Virus record (IMG/VR): IMGVR_UViG_3300025840_000076
Coordinates: 1 to 40,443 of that record
Strand: one strand, 5' to 3'
DNA from: a virus
DNA length: 40,443 nucleotides
Shown here: one piece after another, positions 30,689 through 39,159 of the stretch
Position numbering within the stretch: position 1 is the stretch's first letter
Layout: each line of letters starts with the position of its first letter
Notes under the pieces: generated by a model
Told to the model about the DNA's origin: nothing
What the model saw: only the letters and a program-made list of their open reading frames with translations
Database searches by the model: none
Position numbers and translations under genes: made by a program

Positions 30689-33456
30689 CAGGCAGTCCTC
30701 AGATCAAGCATGTCGACTTCTTCCTTTATCATCTTGCTGACTGTGTGGGCGATATTACGCAGATCAGGCGTTGCGGGGGCACCATTGAAGTTGATGACGG
30801 GGGCCACGTTGATGGTAGGCGACGATGTGATGTGCGTAGTCGTAGAACGTGACTGCTGTCCGTTAGTACCGCCCCCACGGCTGGGGGCATACGAAGCGTC
30901 GATCATTGGGTCGCCGCTGTACAGTCCGGCATCCTTGACGATTCGGAGCGCCTCGTCGACATTGGTATTGTAGGTATTCGATTCGCCCTTATATGCGCCC
31001 CAGTCGTGCAGCGAGCCGCCACGAGCCTGATACAGCGAGAACGCAGCACGCATATTGGTAGCAGGATCGTACAGATCCTCGTTCTTAGAGATACCAAACT
31101 GCCGCAAACGATTAACGCCCATCTGACCGAGCATGTTGATCTGCATCAGGCCGTAGGAATCGTCTTGGGTTGCGCGGTTGGGGTTGTAAGCGCCAGTGCG
31201 CCACCCACTCTCACGCTTAGCAATAGCCACAACGGCTGCGAGATCATCTCCACGGAAACCAGCGTTGTAGGCATACCGGGCAACTTCTTCACCGGTAAGT
31301 TGCCTGTTGTTCATGGGGGCCGTGGTGCGGCTTTCCCCAGATGAAGCCCCAGAGGGGCCACTGGCATACATTCCGGTGTTGCCAGCCGCCAACATGCGCG
31401 TGAGACCCATTGCCCGGTGAGCCTCCAGCATTTCGGAAATAGATCTGCCAGTTACCCCGATCATGGTCGATCCAGAGGCTATAACAGACCCTGAGTGCCC
31501 CTCAGCAGCGTGACCTTCAATAGCGGTACCCGAATCAGCGCCAGAAGAAGCGCCGTCGGTACCCCAAGGCGCTCCCTGCCCCTCATACTTTGCTCGGGAG
31601 TTGGGGAGATCCGAAGGCTGAACGTGCCACGGCTCGTTATTGACACCAGCAAAGTGCTTGAGGCCGAACTGTCCGGCGTTGGCGTTCATCCACTCAAGGT
31701 CACCAACCATGTCCACAGCGAGGCCGATTTCGTGCATGGACCTACCGGGAGGGGCGGCTGGAGCGCCGCTGACGTGCTTCCAATACTTGCCATCCCAGAA
31801 GATGTCGGTCTTCTCAGTGGTGGGCTGATAGCGGCTACGGAACATCTGCTCCTGCGACTGGGGGGAGCGGTAGCCCCCACCGATACCGACGTTGGGGTTA
31901 GCCCGCATCATCCGCAACAAGCGGTCACGGAAACGTGGCTTGATCTTCTGGAAGTCGGGCTTAGTCTTAAGTTCTGATAGGGATATGCGGTTGCCCCCAT
32001 ACCCGTACGGAACCATGGTGGTGTCGTCGTTTGCTGAACTGGTGGTGTTTTGCTGCGCAGAGGGAGTTCCCATACCCTCCGCTTCTGGGTTGGGGGGATC
32101 GCCTAAAGCGCCCAACAACCCACCTGTAATCATCATCGGAACGCCGAAAGCGGCACCACCGGGAACTAGTGATAACGCCCCACCAGCCGCGAGTAATGGG
32201 GTACTTAGAGAGGCGGCAGCACGCTGGAAGGGGCGAGTGCTGGTACGTGCCCCGATAATCCCGCTGAGTCTGTCCTCAAGACTGCCTAATGCCTCGATGA
32301 GTTTCTGGTTGCTCTTTTCCAGAGAGGCCATGTTGTCAATCTGGCGACGCATGAAGTTCTCTTCACGAGCACCCTGTACACGAGTAGTCTCTTCCTGCTG
32401 GGTGGCGAGGTTGTCCTCAATACCCATCATCTGCCGCTGACGGGGGTCAGAGGGGTCGTAGAAGCCCTTACCGCCCTTCTCTCTAAACTGAATCTGCTGT
32501 TGAGCGTACTGAAGGATGGCGGTCTGTGCTTCATCGCCAAGGCCCATGTCAGCCATGCGGGCACGAGTCACCGAGCCGGGAAGCAAAGCGCTACGAGCAA
32601 TAGCAGGATTATCCAAACCGAGTTGACGGACCAAGTTCTGACGGGTCTCTAGGGGGTCCCTCATGCCCCCACCGATGTTGTAGGCGTTAACTCCCGCCAT
32701 AAACAACATTCGGTTAGCCACCTCAGGATTCATGAGTTGCTGTTGTTCGGTGAGGATGTCCTGAGTGCTACGGCTGAAGCCGGACGAGACTCGGAGGGCC
32801 TCGATAGACCGGGCTAGATTGGCATTAGCAGTTACACCTGTCGCAGCCTGAAACTGCATCATGGCGTTTACGCCGTTCTCTCCCAGACGGTAATTCGTCA
32901 AGGGGCGGCGCATGTTCTCCATGACCTGCATCTGCGACATGCCGGTCATTTGCTGCGTTAGAACATTCAGCCTGTCAGCAGAGGTTGCGTAACTGATACC
33001 CCTATCAATACGGGCATCCATATTCTGCACGAGGGGTCTAAGCGTTTCACCGATGGCCTTTGCGATGGCTGCGGCACCTGCTGCTCGGCCAGCACCGCCA
33101 CCGGCTCGGTTCAGGAAACCACCTGCGGCACCGCCCCCACCACCGGCATCCCCGGCTTCCTGTACAGGCGCTGCCGCCGGAGTGATCTTGGAAAACCCTC
33201 GCTCAACCGCGTTGCCACCACCGCCGCCTTTACCGGCCATGATCCCCTGAACATTGCCAGCGGCCTTAGCGAGTTTCTCCATCTCCTCGCGCCACTGCTT
33301 AGTTAGGTCTTTGGCATCCTTGAGATGCTGCTTAAGTTTGCCTAACTGGTCAGTGTCGATGCGAAGACCGGCGCGTACCTCAGAGCGCAGGCGGCTATGG
33401 TTGCCGCCAATAACCTGTTCTCCAACCCGTGCTTCGGGCCCTTTAGGAGTGTCCAT
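30688..33456 (-). CDS. Tape measure protein with M15 peptidase and SLT transglycosylase domains
   Basis: The 922-residue protein begins with a coiled coil (LGKLKQHLKDAKDLTKQWRE), then Gly/Ala-rich and helical repeats, with a hydrophobic section near residues 415-450 (GVPMMITGGLLGALG). Around residues 480-610 lies an M15-type peptidase (GIGGGYRSPQSQEQM, SMHEIGLAVDMVGD, EPWHVQP). Around 728-835 lies an SLT domain (VVAIAKRESGWRTGAYNPN, DSYGLMQINMLG). It fixes tail length and probably opens the wall during DNA injection by cutting both peptide and glycan. The start has GGAGG upstream and lies just after the frameshifted chaperone. Confidence 0.9.
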   Translation of the reverse strand: MDTPKGPEARVGEQVIGGNHSRLRSEVRAGLRIDTDQLGKLKQHLKDAKDLTKQWREEMEKLAKAAGNVQGIMAGKGGGGGNAVERGFSKITPAAAPVQEAGDAGGGGGAAGGFLNRAGGGAGRAAGAAAIAKAIGETLRPLVQNMDARIDRGISYATSADRLNVLTQQMTGMSQMQVMENMRRPLTNYRLGENGVNAMMQFQAATGVTANANLARSIEALRVSSGFSRSTQDILTEQQQLMNPEVANRMLFMAGVNAYNIGGGMRDPLETRQNLVRQLGLDNPAIARSALLPGSVTRARMADMGLGDEAQTAILQYAQQQIQFREKGGKGFYDPSDPRQRQMMGIEDNLATQQEETTRVQGAREENFMRRQIDNMASLEKSNQKLIEALGSLEDRLSGIIGARTSTRPFQRAAASLSTPLLAAGGALSLVPGGAAFGVPMMITGGLLGALGDPPNPEAEGMGTPSAQQNTTSSANDDTTMVPYGYGGNRISLSELKTKPDFQKIKPRFRDRLLRMMRANPNVGIGGGYRSPQSQEQMFRSRYQPTTEKTDIFWDGKYWKHVSGAPAAPPGRSMHEIGLAVDMVGDLEWMNANAGQFGLKHFAGVNNEPWHVQPSDLPNSRAKYEGQGAPWGTDGASSGADSGTAIEGHAAEGHSGSVIASGSTMIGVTGRSISEMLEAHRAMGLTRMLAAGNTGMYASGPSGASSGESRTTAPMNNRQLTGEEVARYAYNAGFRGDDLAAVVAIAKRESGWRTGAYNPNRATQDDSYGLMQINMLGQMGVNRLRQFGISKNEDLYDPATNMRAAFSLYQARGGSLHDWGAYKGESNTYNTNVDEALRIVKDAGLYSGDPMIDASYAPSRGGGTNGQQSRSTTTHITSSPTINVAPVINFNGAPATPDLRNIAHTVSKMIKEEVDMLDLRTA

Positions 33457-33467
33457 GCACGCCTCCG

Positions 33468-33611
33468 CTACTGATTACGCCACTTCGCCATACGATACCA
33501 GAAATCGCGTTGGCGAACGGTCATTGATTTGATGTCGTGTAGACCAAACCCTTTGTATGCGGTGGCTATTGTTTCGTATTCCCAGTATAAAAGTTTCAGA
33601 CTAACTGAGTA
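33468..33611 (-). CDS. Frameshift extension of the tail assembly chaperone
   Basis: This 47-codon stretch continues the chaperone in the +1 frame and ends in TAA at 33468-33470, just before the tape measure ribosome binding site. It begins YSVSLKLLYWEYETIATAYK and ends MTVRQRDFWYRMAKWRNQ, with the aromatic/Arg pattern seen at the end of many chaperone extensions. In-frame ATG 33716 lies deep in the first gene and has no good ribosome binding site, so independent initiation is less likely. Joined at CTT (33613-33615) it would make a 310-residue fusion. Confidence 0.7.
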   Translation of the reverse strand, partial: YSVSLKLLYWEYETIATAYKGFGLHDIKSMTVRQRDFWYRMAKWRNQ

Positions 33612-34401
33612 AAAGGGAGACCCAGTCGAGCAGAATTGGCATATCTTCGCCGCAACTTGCACACTGAGTATCCACCTCCCCCATCTTCGGCCCGATCTCA
33701 ACAGAGAGAAGGGCATTGATCAACTTCTTACGGTCAGCCAAGTTCAACGAACGTGCCCACTGAACCGGGTTTTCGGGGGCCTGCCCCTCCGGCCACACTG
33801 AGCACCTCGCCAGCATCATGGTATTGAGTTCGGCATCCGTCTTGGCATCTTTCTGGGCGGCAACCGTGTCCTCACCATTAGGCAAACGCAGAACGATGTT
33901 TCCCTTAGAAGTTTCGACCTTAATACCGTCTCGGAGATCAAAATCGGGGTACGTAATTGGGAAATCCTTATCGAGTTCCAACTCAACATCGTTGATGATC
34001 CCACAATGCGGGCAGGCGATCTTGATCATTCTGGTGTCGCCGTAGGTAGCCCGAACAATCTGGAGATACAGGTAATCCCTATCTCCCAGAATCAACTTGT
34101 CCACAATCTTTGTGGAGTTGTTGACCTGAATACCGCCGACTCGGAGGAGTGCTCGACTGAGCAGGGCGCTCATGTACTCAGAGTACATAAGTCCCTTCTT
34201 GTTCTCAATCGAAGCAAGGTACTCCTCGTCTTCGCCATTGAGTTCTCGGATCTCGGCCTCAGTATGCCAAACGCCCCCCTCATCGTTTGACTCATACAAA
34301 CCTCGCATAAGTTCGACGACGGTGTTGGGGGCGTCCGACATGGTAGGAACCGGGTCAGAGATGGCCTCGTTGATACGTGCGGCTTCAGCCTGCTCGCTCA
34401 T
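33601..34401 (-). CDS. Tail assembly chaperone, short form (T4 gp26-like baseplate/chaperone family)
   Basis: The 266-residue protein has an acidic N-terminus, then LMYSEYMSALLSRALLRVGG, LILGDRDYLYLQIVRATYGD and two CxxC pairs (IACPHCGII; CASCGEDM) that probably bind zinc. This pattern resembles T4-type baseplate/chaperone proteins such as gp26 in SPO1-like and related myophages. It lies between tube and tape measure genes, the usual place for chaperones that coat the tape measure. The end, WVSLLLS, overlaps a +1 frame extension. A ribosome binding site AGGAG precedes the ATG. Confidence 0.78.
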   Translation of the reverse strand: MSEQAEAARINEAISDPVPTMSDAPNTVVELMRGLYESNDEGGVWHTEAEIRELNGEDEEYLASIENKKGLMYSEYMSALLSRALLRVGGIQVNNSTKIVDKLILGDRDYLYLQIVRATYGDTRMIKIACPHCGIINDVELELDKDFPITYPDFDLRDGIKVETSKGNIVLRLPNGEDTVAAQKDAKTDAELNTMMLARCSVWPEGQAPENPVQWARSLNLADRKKLINALLSVEIGPKMGEVDTQCASCGEDMPILLDWVSLLLS

Positions 34402-34431
34402 GTTGTACTCCTAATTGTGTGGATAAATATG

Positions 34432-35061
34432 TTACGAAATGTTGCTGACCGAGGACAGGTCAACCGTGCCGTCCGCCGAGGAGGCCCACTGCACAGCGAA
34501 TCCCTCGTGGTTCAGCACGATCTGCTGAATCAGGATCGAAGAGTCACCAGCATTGAGGTCTCCCATCGAGAACGAAGCGGGCCAGCAGTTGAACAACTTG
34601 TAGCCTAACTTAATCGCACCAGCGGGGGTGGGATCGCTCTCGGAACGCCCCGGCTGGGCGTAAGAACCCGCCGACACCGGATGGTCGTGGACGGTGACGA
34701 CAACGTCGCACCGGTAGTCGTTGCTGCCCGACTGCGAACCCTCGTCATCGAGGCCACCCTGCGCCCACGAGTGCATGAACTGCTGCCACTTGTAGAGGGC
34801 ATCCTGATCGGCAAAGACACCCTTGGTAAGGGTGACGGGGCCGTAGTCAGACTGTCCAACCATCTTATGCGGATGGGTGTTCATGCCGCCCTCGCGGTAG
34901 GCAATCATCTCATTCTGGACAGTCAGACCAGAGACCACCGAGAACCCCAACTTGGGGAGGCTTGCGCCGATGAGGTCATTGAGGCGGGAACCCGACTCAG
35001 GCTGGATAATGACCTGAAACTTAAAGTTCCTAAGCGGGTCGGTTGCTGCTGCTCGTGCCAT
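34432..35061 (-). CDS. Tail tube protein (T4 gp19-like)
   Basis: The 209-residue protein opens with DPLRNFKFQVIIQPESGSRL and LGFSVVSGLTVQNEMIAYRE, the beta-strand pattern of gp19-type tube subunits. VTLTKGVFADQDALYKWQQF and CDVVVTVHDHP follow, and the C-terminal AGDSSILIQQIVLNHEGFAV strand is typical of the family. It forms the inner tube through which DNA passes. It follows the sheath gene, as in most contractile-tailed phages, with AAGGAG nine bases upstream. Confidence 0.92.
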   Translation of the reverse strand: MARAAATDPLRNFKFQVIIQPESGSRLNDLIGASLPKLGFSVVSGLTVQNEMIAYREGGMNTHPHKMVGQSDYGPVTLTKGVFADQDALYKWQQFMHSWAQGGLDDEGSQSGSNDYRCDVVVTVHDHPVSAGSYAQPGRSESDPTPAGAIKLGYKLFNCWPASFSMGDLNAGDSSILIQQIVLNHEGFAVQWASSADGTVDLSSVSNIS

Positions 35062-35082
35062 GGGATATTACTCCTTGGATTA

Positions 35083-36648
35083 TCAGAGAGACTCGACGGC
35101 GTTGTTGCCGCCAGTCCACTGGCTGAGGTTGATAACAATGAACTCGGCGGGGTACTGAAGCGCCACACCGACCTCGACGTTCACGATGCCCTGATCGATA
35201 GTCGTCGTGGTGTTGTTGGTGGAATCGCAGACCACGAAGAAAGCCTGCGAAGCGTTGGTCCCAACCAGACCGCCGGAGCGGTAGAACTCCGAGAGGAAGC
35301 CGGAAACAACGACGTTGATACGCGCCCACAGGTTCGCATCGTTAGGCTCAAAGACAGCGAAGTCAGTCAACTGCTTGAGCGAGTACTTCAGGTAGTTCAG
35401 GGTACGGCGCACCGGGATGAACTTGTCCGAGGTAGCCCGGGCCAGCGTACGAGCACCGTAAACCACGACGCCCGCTCCCGGCACAGCCTTGAACGAGTTG
35501 ACGTACGGGTTACCGTCGTACAGCGTCCCGATATCGGTATCAGACAGCGGAACGGCGAGACCAAGAGCGCCACGGATATCAGCGTTGTATCCAGCGGGGG
35601 CCTTAGCGACGGAGCGCTGAACCTCAGTGCGGACCATCAAACCGGCGATAGCGCCACCCGGGTAGGTGGTGCGGATCGCGGCAGGACCAGTCTTAGCCGG
35701 ATCAACCATCTTGAGGGCCGGGGCGTAGTGGGCGGCGTAGCCACCGTTCGACAGACCCGAGAAGTTCGACGCAACCGTCTGAAGATCGCTCAGCGTCTCC
35801 GAGGTCTTGTCGGGGTCGATGATGACGAACGAGTCACCACGGGCCACAGCCTTGTTGATGATCGGAGTAAGCGCCGTGGTCGAGGTCTGACCAACAGCGT
35901 TCATGATCAGGTTGCCCGGAAGCGGGTCAACCTTGTCAGCGGCACCAGCGAAGTCCTGCGGTCCGACGACTCCCTCAGTACCGCCCGAGAAGGTGGCGAC
36001 ATTGTCAACCTCGGTAATCCACGCGAGGCTGGCATCGGGAGAGGTCGTCGAGACGCCGCTGACCGTGATGTACTTGCTGTAGGTGTTGACGACCGTAGCG
36101 ACGTAGCGGTTGCCGTCGGGATCAAGGGTGACCTCAGGCCAACGCTCAACTTCCACACCACCGAGATTCACGACAACGGTGAAGGTACCGTGGGCCGAGG
36201 CGGTGGTGTCAACCAGACCGGCAGCAATGGTGACCGTAAGGCTGTTGCCCCACGTACCGTTGCTGATAGCCTCGGCATCGAAGAGAGCGGCAGAAGCCGA
36301 TCCCGAGCCGTTCGGGTAGTAAGGAACGTCCAGCGACGCAGCCGCATCGGGGGTCACCGAGTCAGCGGTGCCACCCTCGCTGTCGTAGGTTCCAACAACT
36401 CGGACCACATGGCAGGCACGCCCACCATTGGCGAAGAAGTGGTAGACGGCGTAGCCGAGGTCGTAGGCGTTCTTGAGATCACCGTACGTGCGCTTGTAGG
36501 TAGCCCAATCGGTAACGAGGGTCGCAGTCTCGGGGCCGCGCTCCGCAGCGCCGAAGAACACAGCCGAGGTGCCTCCAGCGACGGAGGGGGTCAGGCTGGC
36601 GAGGGTGCCCTCATTGACGTAGACACCGGGAGTTGAGTAGGTAGGCAT
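35083..36648 (-). CDS. Tail sheath protein
   Basis: The 521-residue protein starts MPTYSTPGVYVNEGTLASLT, the conserved Thr-Pro-Gly-Val-Tyr N-terminal arm of sheath proteins, and then AVFFGAAERGPETATLVTDW. The C-terminal region TLNYLKYSLKQLTDFAVFEP and AVALQYPAEFIVINLSQW-type end (GVALQYPAEFIVINLSQWTG) match the arm that interlocks subunits. The central domains are Gly/Val/Thr-rich and exposed. It contracts to drive the tube into the cell. GGAGG lies seven bases before the ATG. This gene establishes the myovirus-type tail. Confidence 0.95.
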   Translation of the reverse strand: MPTYSTPGVYVNEGTLASLTPSVAGGTSAVFFGAAERGPETATLVTDWATYKRTYGDLKNAYDLGYAVYHFFANGGRACHVVRVVGTYDSEGGTADSVTPDAAASLDVPYYPNGSGSASAALFDAEAISNGTWGNSLTVTIAAGLVDTTASAHGTFTVVVNLGGVEVERWPEVTLDPDGNRYVATVVNTYSKYITVSGVSTTSPDASLAWITEVDNVATFSGGTEGVVGPQDFAGAADKVDPLPGNLIMNAVGQTSTTALTPIINKAVARGDSFVIIDPDKTSETLSDLQTVASNFSGLSNGGYAAHYAPALKMVDPAKTGPAAIRTTYPGGAIAGLMVRTEVQRSVAKAPAGYNADIRGALGLAVPLSDTDIGTLYDGNPYVNSFKAVPGAGVVVYGARTLARATSDKFIPVRRTLNYLKYSLKQLTDFAVFEPNDANLWARINVVVSGFLSEFYRSGGLVGTNASQAFFVVCDSTNNTTTTIDQGIVNVEVGVALQYPAEFIVINLSQWTGGNNAVESL

Positions 36649-37371
36649 TTAGAAATCCTCCGAGAAAGAAGTCGATAAAACGTCAGAAACCGAGTAGTTG
36701 TCACCTAGTGAGCCATTTACCGAGAGGACCCGCTTGACAGACACCAAGTCTGATTGCGGAATCTCTGCATTGATTTGTACTGTTACGACCTTGCGGAATA
36801 TACGCTTTTTATAGCCAGATTCTTGATCTAGCAAATCTGCTGACCGCCAGTCTAGTATATCGCAGCGCCTAATGGTGCCGTCTTCGGGGATTTCAATGAA
36901 ACCCCGTCGAAATGGGAAAACGTAACGGAGCAGGGCAGCGGTCAATTCCCTGTCATGGCGCTGGCTCCGACAATAAGTGCTGACCTGATACATGAGGTTG
37001 ACGGGCACTAATTGGTCTGTGTAAAGGTACGTCTCGTCCCCGCTCCAATACTCCTGCATGTCACTAGCGTTCATTTCAGAAGGAAAGTAGGTCAGGCTAG
37101 ACGAGTCGTTAGAGGAGTAAAGAGGGGGCGCGGAAGCACCAGCGACGTTGGTGTAGTAGTACCTGCGCTCAGATTCTTGACGATCCCGGGCATATGCGAT
37201 ATCGAGTAATTCGATAGTCGCAAAGGGGTAGTGCTTCTCAGTCTCCGCTTCGGGGTACCGGAAGAAAACCTGAAGGGGGCGCTGCATATCCCTATCATCG
37301 GATACATACAGAGTGGCGAGTCGCTGTTTAAGCGCTGCGTCCTCAGCAAGGGTAAAGCCGGGATTAGGCAA
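36649..37371 (-). CDS. Putative tail terminator / tail completion protein (240 aa)
   Basis: The 240-residue protein has VFFRYPEAETEKHYPFATIE with LLDIAYARDRQESERRYYY (about residues 30-65), then LVPVNLMYQVSTYCRSQRHD (about 120-140) and GFIEIPEDGTIRRCDILDWR. This strand-helix order is typical of tail terminators that cap the tube and sheath. It lies between the gp10-like head-completion gene and the sheath, as expected. It has no close named family that I can recognise, so the role is inferred from layout and place. Confidence 0.65.
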   Translation of the reverse strand: MPNPGFTLAEDAALKQRLATLYVSDDRDMQRPLQVFFRYPEAETEKHYPFATIELLDIAYARDRQESERRYYYTNVAGASAPPLYSSNDSSSLTYFPSEMNASDMQEYWSGDETYLYTDQLVPVNLMYQVSTYCRSQRHDRELTAALLRYVFPFRRGFIEIPEDGTIRRCDILDWRSADLLDQESGYKKRIFRKVVTVQINAEIPQSDLVSVKRVLSVNGSLGDNYSVSDVLSTSFSEDF

Positions 37372-37765
37372 TCGGCACCTCCACAGCGATCCTCGTGCTC
37401 AACTCCTTGGCTATATCTCGGGCCTTATTAGCGGCAGTTGCGCGGATAAGCGGAGACGGAGGCTGCTCAGGGGTGCCGAACTCCAGCGCCAGCACTTCAT
37501 CTTCTTGCGCTCCCGAATAGTAGAAACGAATGTCACCGGCATCAGCCTCAACTGCCAAACCGCTAGCGTAAACGCTCCAATCAGAATCAGATAACGCCTC
37601 ATCTTGGAACTCTGCGGTGGCTTCGACCATCAGATCGTCGATGTGGTCCATGAGCACGTCGATAAAGGTGTCCGAGAACTCATCAGAGGCAGAGATGGTA
37701 GAGAACTCTCCCGATATAAACGGCTTACTAGAACCAAAGGATGCAGCAGGTTGAGAAGCCGCCAT
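37364..37765 (-). CDS. HK97 gp10-like neck / tail completion protein
   Basis: The 133-residue protein has an acidic helix (FSDTFIDVLMDHIDDLMVEA), a middle strand section (GLAVEADAGDIRFYYSGAQE) and VLALEFGTPEQPPSPLIRAT near the C-terminus, which matches the Glu-Phe-Gly ... Pro-x-x-Pro-hydrophobic-Arg pattern of HK97 gp10-type proteins. These connect the head to the tail or complete the neck. It overlaps the following tail-terminator-like gene by eight bases. ACGGAGGAAAGCC precedes the ATG. Confidence 0.72.
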   Translation of the reverse strand: MAASQPAASFGSSKPFISGEFSTISASDEFSDTFIDVLMDHIDDLMVEATAEFQDEALSDSDWSVYASGLAVEADAGDIRFYYSGAQEDEVLALEFGTPEQPPSPLIRATAANKARDIAKELSTRIAVEVPIA

Positions 37766-37806
37766 GGCTTTCCTCCGTGGTTCTAGGCGTTTTGAAGCGG
37801 TAACAC

Positions 37807-37828
37807 GTAGCCAACGCGCATCGGCTAC
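37807..37828 (-). other. Stem-loop in the gap between neck genes
   Basis: The 78-base gap between the 174-residue gene and the gp10-like gene contains an inverted repeat (GTAGCC / GGCTAC, 37807-37812 and 37823-37828) with a ten-base loop. There is no T-run, so it is not a standard terminator, and no convincing promoter. It could be an RNA processing or stability element. Confidence 0.35.
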
Positions 37829-37843
37829 ATCCCCATGCTACAC

Positions 37844-38368
37844 CTAACTAGGAAACGATGTAGGCCAAGGAAGGCTTGAAGTACGAGGATTTCGGGGGCC
37901 GTTGTCGAACAGGAACTCCTGATCCAAGAAGATCTCGTACGCCTGAACCACGAGGATCGCTTCCGTAGGGATACGGCCCCTAGCCCGATAGTCGCTTACC
38001 TTGTAATACCTACCGTCGTACTCCAGCACATCATTGAGGTGAGCGTTATATTCGTCAGCACCTTCCAGACCGCAAGAAACGGCGTCCTTGTAGAGGATCG
38101 TCGTACGCAGATTCTGCGTGGGCTGACGACCGTCCTCAATAGCACGGTACGTGTCTTCTACCTCTTCGATGTAGATAGTCGGAATCGTGATAGCGGGCTT
38201 GTAGTTACGACCACCCGACCCGGGGACGCCCTCGTCGTACACGTCGTCGTAAACGCTATACCCGCCCTGAAGGGGCTGGAACTGGTACCAGATAACGGTT
38301 TCCCCGGCTTCGCGGTTACGCCTGCGAACGTGCTTGTTGATCAGGCTCAGTTCTCGGCGGGGGTCCAT
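37844..38368 (-). CDS. Putative neck / head-tail connector protein (174 aa)
   Basis: The 174-residue protein starts MDPRRELSLINKHVRRRNRE, a basic helix, and then has GETVIWYQFQPLQGGYSVYD and TTILYKDAVSCGLEGADEYN. The beta-rich LEYDGRYYKVSDYRARGRIP segment follows, and the acidic helix EAILVVQAYEIFLDQEFLF ends the core. This resembles small head-tail joining proteins of siphophages and myophages. The ATG overlaps the stop of the upstream gene. No named family is certain; the role is inferred from position in the neck gene group. Confidence 0.6.
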   Translation of the reverse strand: MDPRRELSLINKHVRRRNREAGETVIWYQFQPLQGGYSVYDDVYDEGVPGSGGRNYKPAITIPTIYIEEVEDTYRAIEDGRQPTQNLRTTILYKDAVSCGLEGADEYNAHLNDVLEYDGRYYKVSDYRARGRIPTEAILVVQAYEIFLDQEFLFDNGPRNPRTSSLPWPTSFPS

Positions 38369-39159
38369 CAGTAGTACCCAGTCGACAGGTACCCGGTCGG
38401 CGGCTCACCGTCAACGTAAACCTCTTCACGGATATCGTCCGGCAACTCCTCGATATCAATAACACCGTCATCGATCTCGGGGTAAATACGTTCGATGGGG
38501 CCGTAATCGCCAACCTCACGAGGCTTGTAGAGCGGCACCAAACGGTTGGTGGTGCGGCTGACGCGGCGGAGGTTGACGACCTCCAGACGCTCCAGCCCGA
38601 TGTTGAGGGCCTGAGCGCGGCGGTTGTACTCGTTGGTCCAGTAATCGAGCAGGCTGGACACCATGCGGTAACGCTGAGATGACTGAATATGGACGGACTC
38701 GGATGTAATTACATCGATGTCGCGGCTGTACTCAGAAAGCAGCCCCCACAACGCCTGAACGAGGGTATGAATACCTATGACATCCGCAACGGCGGGGGCC
38801 ATGTTCGCCAACGGCACCTTGAGATTGTGCGTGTTGAGATTGATAGCCATATCGGCGTAGAAATCCAGATCCGACGGCAGCAGCCATTCGTAGTAGTAGC
38901 CGTCCACCATAAGCGTGGCGTTGTTCGGCAAAGCACTACCAAGCCGTATCAAACCGTTACGGTCATCCAGCGTGTACGCAACTGACGCGGACGTTGATCC
39001 ACCTTGCGGGGTGTAGGCCACCCAGAGTGTGTCAGCCTCCACGTTGGGCTTACCCAAATCATAGGTAATGCCCATGGGGACGAACGTCTGCTGGAACGGC
39101 TTCTTGAAGTCTCGCAGATAGTTGCGGGCAATAGTAACGATCTCAGCCTTAGTAGCCAT
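38368..39159 (-). CDS. Putative head-tail adaptor / neck protein (263 aa)
   Basis: The 263-residue protein starts MATKAEIVTIARNYLRDFKK, as in many phage connector proteins with an N-terminal helix. A beta-rich section (VEADTLWVAYTPQGGSTSAS) and helices LSEYSRDIDVITSESVHIQS with SSLLDYWTNEYNRRAQALNI follow. The C-terminus is acidic (DDGVIDIEELPDDIREEVYV). It lies between the fibre gene and the smaller neck protein, consistent with a ring protein at the portal exit. No family name can be given with confidence. Confidence 0.6.
   Translation of the reverse strand: MATKAEIVTIARNYLRDFKKPFQQTFVPMGITYDLGKPNVEADTLWVAYTPQGGSTSASVAYTLDDRNGLIRLGSALPNNATLMVDGYYYEWLLPSDLDFYADMAINLNTHNLKVPLANMAPAVADVIGIHTLVQALWGLLSEYSRDIDVITSESVHIQSSQRYRMVSSLLDYWTNEYNRRAQALNIGLERLEVVNLRRVSRTTNRLVPLYKPREVGDYGPIERIYPEIDDGVIDIEELPDDIREEVYVDGEPPTGYLSTGYY

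Noticed and set aside
34428-34439. The 12-mer TTTCGTAACATA shared with the lysis promoter spacer (25450-25461)
   Set aside because: A 12-base match is expected many times by chance in 40 kb, and the second copy includes a stop codon of the tube gene.
34681-36636. A 651-codon plus-strand open frame
   Set aside because: It lies antisense to the sheath and tube genes, which have clear families; the plus frame is Arg/Val-rich with no recognisable domain.
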